Assembly: GCA_029215795.1 (NCBI GenBank)
Contig: JARDYH010000001.1
Coordinates: 6,194,001 to 6,258,000 of the forward strand
DNA length: 64,000 bases
Direction of reading: 5' to 3'
Source of the DNA: Anniella stebbinsi
Taxonomy: Eukaryota > Chordata > Lepidosauria > Squamata > Anniellidae
Position numbers and translations under genes: made by a program. Below are positions 37,601 to 46,600 of the stretch, piece after piece; positions within the stretch are counted from its first letter, which is position 1; every line of letters starts with the position of its first letter. Under the pieces are notes generated by a model. It was not told where the DNA came from. It ran no database searches and saw only the letters and a list, made by a program, of their open reading frames with translations.

Positions 37601-40600
37601 TTGTGGGAGGAGATAAAATTCCCTGGGCTTCTGAAACTAATAATTTTCCCTTTGTCCTGGGAGATTTAGGCTGCCTCTACAAGAGGCATTTAAAGCTCTT
37701 TCAAGGCGCATTAAAAAAATTACCTCTACAAGAACGGAGCGCAAATCGGGCGTAGAGGCACGTTATCTCCCCGATAATGCGCATTTTCGAATGCGCGTTA
37801 AATCGCGAGTTTTATTTTGCTCCGGCCGTTAAAGCGCATTTTCCCCGTGTGAACAAGCAATTATGCGCATTAACTTCTTGTAAAGCGCTTTTTGGACATC
37901 TATTAATGCGTTTCGCCGCCTCTCGCTGCCTCCCGTGCAGAGGGATTAGGAGTAAATGCGCGTCTGCGATAATGCGCATAATCGCCGAACCGGGCGCAAA
38001 AGCGAATCCTTGTAGAGGGAGCCACTGTCACTTCCTACGCCCAGCCACCAAGCGACCAACAGAAAATCCTACCGTCTTCCAAGCCTTCCTTCAGTATACA
38101 CACAGGCTGGATGTCTCTGGAATTGCCTCGGATAGAAATACTGAGAGGTACGAGTCCATCGAAGTCCAAGTTGAAAGTGCATAGAAAGGAATCTCCTTTT
38201 CTAGTGTAATTTGTGCATGGCTGTTCTTTTTTCATTTGACTATACCTTGGGTGGGAAAAGTAACATCAGTACCTTATGAAACCAAACACACTTATTGCCC
38301 ACAGACCATCAAAATACAAGGACTTGTGGAATGGGAAACAGCAGGTCTGAAGTAAGGGATGATGGTATTGTCCTTCAGTTTCTAATCGTCCTGCATGGTG
38401 GGCACAATCCAGAGAGCTACTTTAACCATACCCATGCTTGGGTAGGCCTTACTGAATCCCTAACTTCTTTTCATCCTTTCAGCTGCAGTCTTCCATGATT
38501 TACAACGCCCACCCCCTGTCAACAATGGCCGAGGAAGGGGAGGTCAGATGAGCTGCATTTTCTAGGAGTATTCTTGGATGCACTCTAAATCTGCATGGGA
38601 AGTTCACTTGGCCTTCCTGACAGGAAACCCACATTTGAACATACACAGGATTTATTTTGATACACACTCCCAGGTTCTAACTAGAGCCCAGTCAAATCTA
38701 GTGGTGGCAAAAATTCACTTGCAGCACGGATGAGGGTCAGCAACAGGCTTAAAGGGCCCCTCAGCACAATGCTGCCAAAGCCCCCCACTCCATGCACCTG
38801 CTGGGCCCTGCCTAAAACCACCATTCCTCCTGGACATGACGAGACTTGGCCAGCAGTGAATTCAAAAATTGTGGCAGAAATTAGTAATGAAACAGTTTTT
38901 TGTGCAATCAGACTAGCACTGCACTGAAGAATGGAATTAGCTGTCCCTGTATTGGTTTACCTTTCTTCAACTGCCTATTTTCAACCATATATCAAACAAG
39001 TGATGAAACTACCATATGTTTACTGGATCTTTAAGAAAAAGGTGTTAAATATTAATGCTTGTATAAATTCTTCTAAAAAAGCAGACTGAATTTCAACAAC
39101 ACAGGGACGCTCCATGGTGATTAAACCAGATTTTCTTCCTTACACAGATCTGAAGCCTTGTGAGAGGAGACTATTTTGGAAATGCTGTTGGCAGGATATT
39201 AAAACAAATCATTCTGCCCAGTAATTCTCCTAAATGAATCTGCTACTTGGAGAAGGAAACATAGCTGTTCCTGGATATTACTGTCCACTTTCCATCATAT
39301 CATCCTATCAGAGTTCAAAACTGGGGAGTACTGAATTAAAATCCCTCACAGCTCTGCACTGAAAAGCCTCAAGAGTTCTCAATTTCCCCACATAATTTCG
39401 AAACGAGAGAAAAATGTATTTTCAAGTACAAACCAGTAAGACAGGTTGTAGACGGTATTATGATCCGCTTTCTCTCCACGCTGCCATGAACATACCACAT
39501 ACTGTTGATTATGCCAAATGCAGCTGACATTAACGGCTCCTGTATCTGCAGTACCTGGAAAGGAAGAGTGAAATCAACACTTTTTCCAGGAAGCATTTCT
39601 CTTTTACTGAACATTCCTCTTTGTTCAGGGAGCTTCTGAGACTTTTACTCTCACTGCCTATATAGCAGAACTTGAACAGATATTGTGCATGGCAAGAATG
39701 AAGAAGTTAGGTTACATTCTGACATTTCAAGTTGTGCAATTAATTCGAAACCGAGGCCGAAATTGGAAGTGGGGCAGGGAATTAGTAGGTATGAAAATGG
39801 GAGTTCCCAAACCTTCCCCAGGCCCTTCCGAGAGAATTCATCATGCAAGACCCATACAATTCAAAGCGTTTTTGTCAGGTCTCAGAGATGAAAAGTACTT
39901 GGGTTATTGCTATGGCTCTTTTAATGTTTTTGTTCCTAATCATCACTTCCTTTAATAGCAAATTCCAGTAGTGACTACTTGACAGAAATACAGCCAAAAT
40001 AAGCCACTGGGAAACAAGAGGGAGGCAGTAGCATGTTTGGGAGAGAACCCCAAAGTTTGCAAACGGCTAAAAACCTATTTTGAAAATTACTAAGGAGGCA
40101 AACTTCATAAAAATAGCCCAATGAGGGTTGAGCAGGCTCAATAGCCATGAAATACTGACTGTTGGTTAGAAGAGAAAAATAGAAGCCTGGGAGGGAACTG
40201 GAATGTCTGCACTGAACTCCCTACAGCTTAACAGTATCCTGGGAGGAGAGCATGCAGGAACCCTGAGCAGGAGCACTCCTACTAGAACGTGAGCACACAG
40301 GTTCCACTGGTGTGTCTTTATTAGTGTTCTACAGTTTTGTTGCACGCTGCTTTGAATGCCGTTTTTCTGTGGCAGAGAAAATACATAGGACTCTGCCTTC
40401 TACTGCATCAGACAATTGGCCCATCTAACCCTGCATTTTGTCCACTAAGTGGCAGCAAATACCCAGGGCTTTTAGATCAGTATCTTTCTACCTGGAGGCA
40501 CCGGGGATTGAACCTGGGTCCTTTTCTTGCATGCAAACCATGTCCTTTACCACTGAGCTACGGCCTCTCCCCAACTAAATGCCCTCAGCCTCACCTGATG

Positions 40601-43600
40601 GCTTAGCCCTGATCGCCAGCACACAGACTGACTTCAATGGAGTTTTGCATTCACTAAGCTGATCGTTCACTACGCTGTTCAAAATGGAAAGACCTGGTTC
40701 AAACGATGTGTTGCATTTCCTCTTTGCTATACTGCCAATGTGAAGGACTCAACCAAACAGCTTTTAAGGAGTGCCATGCTTCAGTTGCTGAGCCATGCAG
40801 CACCCAGTTTGGGGGAGAGAGAAATCACATTGTACTCGCATGGCTTACAAAATCTGTAGAAAACTGCAGTCTGTACAGTTTTGCATGTGTTACTAAAGGG
40901 GCACAAGAGTGCCATTATAGTTAAGTTGAAAAAAAGGTTCCGCCATTCTAAGCCTCAACGTTCTACAGCTTATAAAAATGACACCTGTTCAGCTAATAAC
41001 CTGAAACATGGCGTCTATACTCTAAGTGGGGTCTATAACTGTGCAAATTTTCAAACTGATCCGATGCAAATTGCCACAGAGACAGCAAGTCAAACAGTGA
41101 TGAACATTGAGACATTTGTAATTTTTCCTCCATGCTTTGGCTCAGTATATGTTACATTTATTTAAAATCCTGGGAGAAAGTACTGATGTGTGCCGATGGA
41201 ATTTTGCTTGGTGAAATTCTGAGCAGTGGTTTAAAAGTTATCAAAGCTTTTCTGCCCCAGGAAAAGCTGGCAAGCTTATATCAGACCTGCTCAGTTTCAC
41301 TCTGAAGTTGTCAGTACTGCAGTATTTCCTGAGAGCGGTTTCTGTCAGTATCATGACAGTGGAGAATGGGTAGGAGGAAACTGTTGGCTGAGATAAGAGC
41401 GAAGGAATTTTGAAAGCTGATGGACTCACTCTCACAGACTGACAGATCACAGATGAAGAGAGGGAGGAAAGGGGGGAAAAATTATGCTGGAATATAGTGG
41501 GCTCCTGCACCCTTGATTGCTGTTCTTATGCTGAGGAATAAATGCTATACGGTATGAAGGGACCAAGACAGGGCAGGTACACAGTGCTGGCTATAGGAGC
41601 TGGGCAGGGATCTCACAGCTGTCTTGGTTGGTGTGTGCAAACACATGGTTCTAATAACTTTAAACAGAAGTTGGTGTAATTTTCAAGAAATACATCTCAG
41701 TTTTTTATGGCTCTTTTATTAATTCTTGTGCTGTGTGTGGTTTTGTATTGAACTGATTTTTTTATTACTTTACATATTTGTATTGTATTTTATATTTTTA
41801 ACTCTTTGTGTGGTTGTTTAATCTTGTAATCCATTCAGAGGATATTGGCTACTGGGTAGATGAAAAGTTAAATAAATAAATAAATAAACCCAATATAAAA
41901 AACTCACATAATATCATGTGACTTACCATTTTGTGGAAGAGAAATATTAGACCACTCTCCTTCACCCTGGTGGTATTCCGAACATGATGTTCTTGCACTG
42001 AAAACAACATTTTTACCTAGAGGTACTTGCAACGACCGGGAAGGGCTGGAACTCCATCTCTAAATTTGGAAGGGGAGAAAATCATTAGATATATCCGAAT
42101 GAAAAAGTATTCATCGTAAACAAGGCCAAGTTGTCTTCTGACAACACGTAACTATATAGTAGTGATAGTCGTTATCTCTTTGTAAGGCTTCGCCTGTAAC
42201 CTTATATTCCAGGGTGGGCAGCAGGCAGTCTCCAAAGTCTTGCCTGTGGTCCTCCAAGAATGCTCCTGGGATGCTGCCGAAATGCCCCCCCTCCCAGCGA
42301 TACAAGAATCAGCAGCCAATGCAGTCAAAGCTGCTTTCATTTGAACTTGCCCCCTAACTACAACCATAGAGTGTCTAGTGATTTTACATCTCTCCTCTGA
42401 CAGGAATCCTCCTGCACCATAGAGCTTCCTCTATCCAGATCAGTTTTACTTAGATGGAGGTAGAGTCAACCCCTCTTGTCCCCACAGCAATCAAAGGCAG
42501 CATCGCTGAGGTGGGGAAGAGCCTTTCACCTTTGCCCCATCCTAGCATTACTACTTAATATGGCTGGAATTGAAGCAAAGTGGAAGTCTTGCTCCACCAG
42601 GGGATGCTGCTGCAAATCTGCAACAGGACTTGGGAGGAGGGATTGCGTTCCCTGGCTGCCAACCCAACATCACATGCAGCTCTTGGGGCCGTAAAGGTTG
42701 CTCACCACTGCTACACACTTACCTGGGAGTAAGCCCTGTTGAACTCGATGTGTCTTACTTCTGAGTAACAATGCATAGGATTGCACTGTAAATATCTTTC
42801 AGCTTAAACCAATGATTTTTGTTCTCAGTTTTTCTGCTTGTTTAATTTTTCTGTCATTGTACTTTAATTATACTACACCAGTATATGTTGCTCTTCACTG
42901 GCTTCTACTGTTATTTTGCATTGAGTTTATGCTTCTTATTTTAACTGTTACGTCTCTTCGTGATCTTGCCCCTTCTTATCTATCTCTGTATCCCTGTTGC
43001 CTTCTCTCTATTCTCCCGATCTGTCTTTTCATTCACGGAACATAAAACGTCTTATTAAACGCTTACCCCTTTGAGCTACTTCTCAGTTCTGTGTCTTTCC
43101 TTACACAATTCCCATGTGTGGAACCCTGTTCTGAATATCTTCTAAAGAAGTTATTAAACATTCATTTTTTCTCTCCTGTATAATGTTTATAAAACTATAC
43201 AGGAACCTCTTCATGGCTGTTGGCACCTGTTAGGACAAGCTGGACTGTCTTGGAGTTACACAGGGGAAGGTGGAAGATTGAGAGGAGCAAAGAAGTATAA
43301 TTCATGCTGCAAATGAAGGACTGTGCACGCATGCTTGCTCTCTCTCTGTTGTACACCCATCATTATCAGAGGTCTGATCCAAGTGTCCCTGCCTTCTCTG
43401 TAGCAGTGCCTCATCTCTGTTGAAAACGTTTTATTTTACTACGGCCTTCTCTTAAGTACTGTTCTGCTGCTGTAACCCTTGCTGTTTTATTACCAGTTTT
43501 TAAATGTTAGCTTTTATTGTTTTAATTGATGTTTCACTTTTATGTTTTTATTGCTTTTAACGTGTACACTGTCTTTATATATGGTTGTTTTTATATGTGG

Positions 43601-46600
43601 TTGTAAGTTGCCTTGGGAGAGCTTCTGCCCTGAAAGGCGGCTAAGAAATGTTTTAAATAAATAAATAAATAAATATTAACTTGGCATGTGTGCCAGCGTA
43701 ATATAGTTTTTCAGTGCAGTCCAATGCAAGTCTACCTAGAAGTAAGTGCTACTGTGTTCAATGGGATTTACGCATAGGTAAGCAAGGATAGGATTGCAGT
43801 CTTGTTTTTGCAGGTCCTTATTTAGATTATTTTAAATTGTTTGGCTGTCTAATTTTACCAGTTAGATTATGATTATTTTTAAAATACCTGTTTTATATTT
43901 TGTTTTGTAAATTATCATGAGCACAAGCCATTCTTGATGTTTGCAACAAGTAATGACTTGCATGTGCAAACAACTCATCACAGAGCCTACACTACAGGCA
44001 GAATGTTCCTATGATGCATTCAGGTGCCAGTCAAGTGCCGGAGGAAGAAAAAGGCAGAGCTGAGGTCTCAAAGGTGCACGAAATAAACATTTAAGTTTCA
44101 CTCCTATATACCCAAAAGGCATTAAGTCCTGCTGAACTCAATGAGGCTTGCTCTTGAGTAGACATGTTTAGGACTGCACCGTTAAAGATAGGAACCTTTG
44201 GTCAAAGAGCGTGGTATGGGACACGATGCTCTGCATCCAAGCACCCACGGGGAAGAATATAGTCACATGCATTGGGCCAATAAAGGTTTAGTTATGTGCA
44301 GTTTTTGACACTGCACCGGTCTCCCTTCTCACCCCCTTCGTCTTTTGCTTGTTGGTGTCTTCCCTCCCTCCCCCCCCCCCCCCCCCCGCAGATATCAAGT
44401 TTTGAAATAAGAAATCAAGTCAGATTCATGTGTGTGCACAGGTAAGCATGAAGAAAGCACTCAATCAATCCATCCATCATGAGGTCAGTTCAATTTTCCT
44501 TGGGTAGAAGAGGCAGCAATATCCACTCTGCCCATAAAGGGTATGGACTGGATGTAGTGTTAAAAAGGTGATTGGGTTACTTCTCTTTGGAGGAAGGTAT
44601 TTATTTATTTGAAAGACTTATATACCTGCCCCCCCGTGGAATAGAATCATCAAGTCAACCAGATCAGAGGTTTAGATTCCACCAGCCTGATCTAAAGCGA
44701 CTGTATGAAATCAAGTTTCTTGCTCTTCCTAGAAAATTAATTTCATACAATTGTCCTAGAGCCAAAAGAGGTGAAGCGATTAAGGGAACGTAGGTGGTTA
44801 GGAATTGAGAAGCAGCAAAGTTCTAGTTTCATTCATTGTTTTTGTTACTTTACAAGAATTGATAAGGAATCCAAATAACCAGAAAACTTACTGTGTTCTT
44901 CTGATCTCCACCGATGTTCACGGTACTGTAATACTCTAGTTTGCAGATACCGTTAAAGTCTTCTACATGATTCCATGTCACATTTAATTGGCAGCGTTTT
45001 TCGTTGAAAGTGTAACTGACGTTAGCCAGGGGAGGCAGGACAATCAGGGCTCCTATGAAAAAGGAAGGACATCTATAACTTTCTGTTCTTTTAAGAGTTG
45101 ATGCATTTAGGACACATCCATACAGGAACTGAAAAGGCACTCTAATTACCCAATTTAGCTTCACTTGACTTAAAAAAATTTTTTTTTTACCTAGTACAGC
45201 ATGTAAAATTATCTCCAGCTTGGTTACTGCAAAAATGGCATATCTGATATTTGTTAATCAAAAACTGGTATTAGAACCAGATCTATGGATCGGGACCATG
45301 GTGTGTGGGGAAGGGAGACTTCAACCCTTTGCAGGATCCTACTGGAACCCCCCCTCCCCGCAATAGAAAGAAAGCTCCCATTCATGTCAATGGGCCTTTC
45401 TTCCCATTGCAGGGGGCCATTCTAAACAGGACTCTGGAGGGGTACCCTCCCCCATGCACAATGCCAATACGGTGAGAAAAGTTGTGTCTAGTCTGGCCCT
45501 CAGTCCTACATGGTTTCTGATGTAGGACTACTCAGAAGAAAACCCCACTGTTTTCAACAGGGTTTACTTCCATGTCAGTATATACAGGAATGCAACATAA
45601 GAAAATAAGAAGTGTCATACTGGATCAGACCAAGGATCCATCTAATCCAGCACTGTTCACACAGTGGCCAACCAGCAGTCGACCAGGGAATCACAAGCAG
45701 GACACGGATGCAACAGCACCCTCCCACCCGTGTTTCCCAGCAACTGGTACACACAGGCTTGTCGCCTCGGATACTGGAGGTAGCACATAACCACCAGGGC
45801 TAATAGCCATTGATAACCTTCTCTTCCAGGAAGAGGGCAATGAGGGTGATCAGGGGTCTGGAAACAAAGCCCTATGAGGAGAGACTGAAAGAACTGGGAT
45901 GTTTAGCCTGGAGAAGAGGGGAGACATGATAGCACTCTTCAAGTACTTGAAAGATTGTCACACAGAGGAGGGCCAGGATCTCTTCTCGATCAGCCCAGAG
46001 TGCAGGACATGGAATAATGGGCTCAAGTTACAGGGAGCCAGATTCTGGCTGGAAATCAGGAAAAACTTCCTGCCTGTTAGAGCAATACAACAATGGAACC
46101 AATGACCTAGGGAGGTTGTGGGCTCTCCCACACTAGAGGCATTCAATAGGCAGTTGAACAACCGTCTGTCAGGTATGCTTTAAGGTGGATTCCTGCATTG
46201 AGAAGGGGGTTGGACTCAATGACCTTATGGGCACCTTCCAACTCTACTATTCTATGATTCTATGAAAGCACCCCATTTTTAAAGCCACATTTTAATCTGT
46301 GATTAATACAGGATTCATCCAATCACTGCTTCTAGCTGGATGATATACATACTTATTTTTACTGCCTTTGTAGGCCCTCCAAACATCTTCTTTGGAAATC
46401 CTGCTCCCTACTTCCCCATAACAACTTCCTGAAGTTTCACGGGGCACTTCCAACGCAATCCTAAACCTATCTCCACAGGCTTAAAGGAAAAATGAGAAGT
46501 TGGGATTGTCCATGTTGCTGAACTCTTCACCCATTACGAAATTCTGCACTGAAATTACGTGCAAATGGAGCTGCATCATCACACAAGAACTTAGTAGGTT

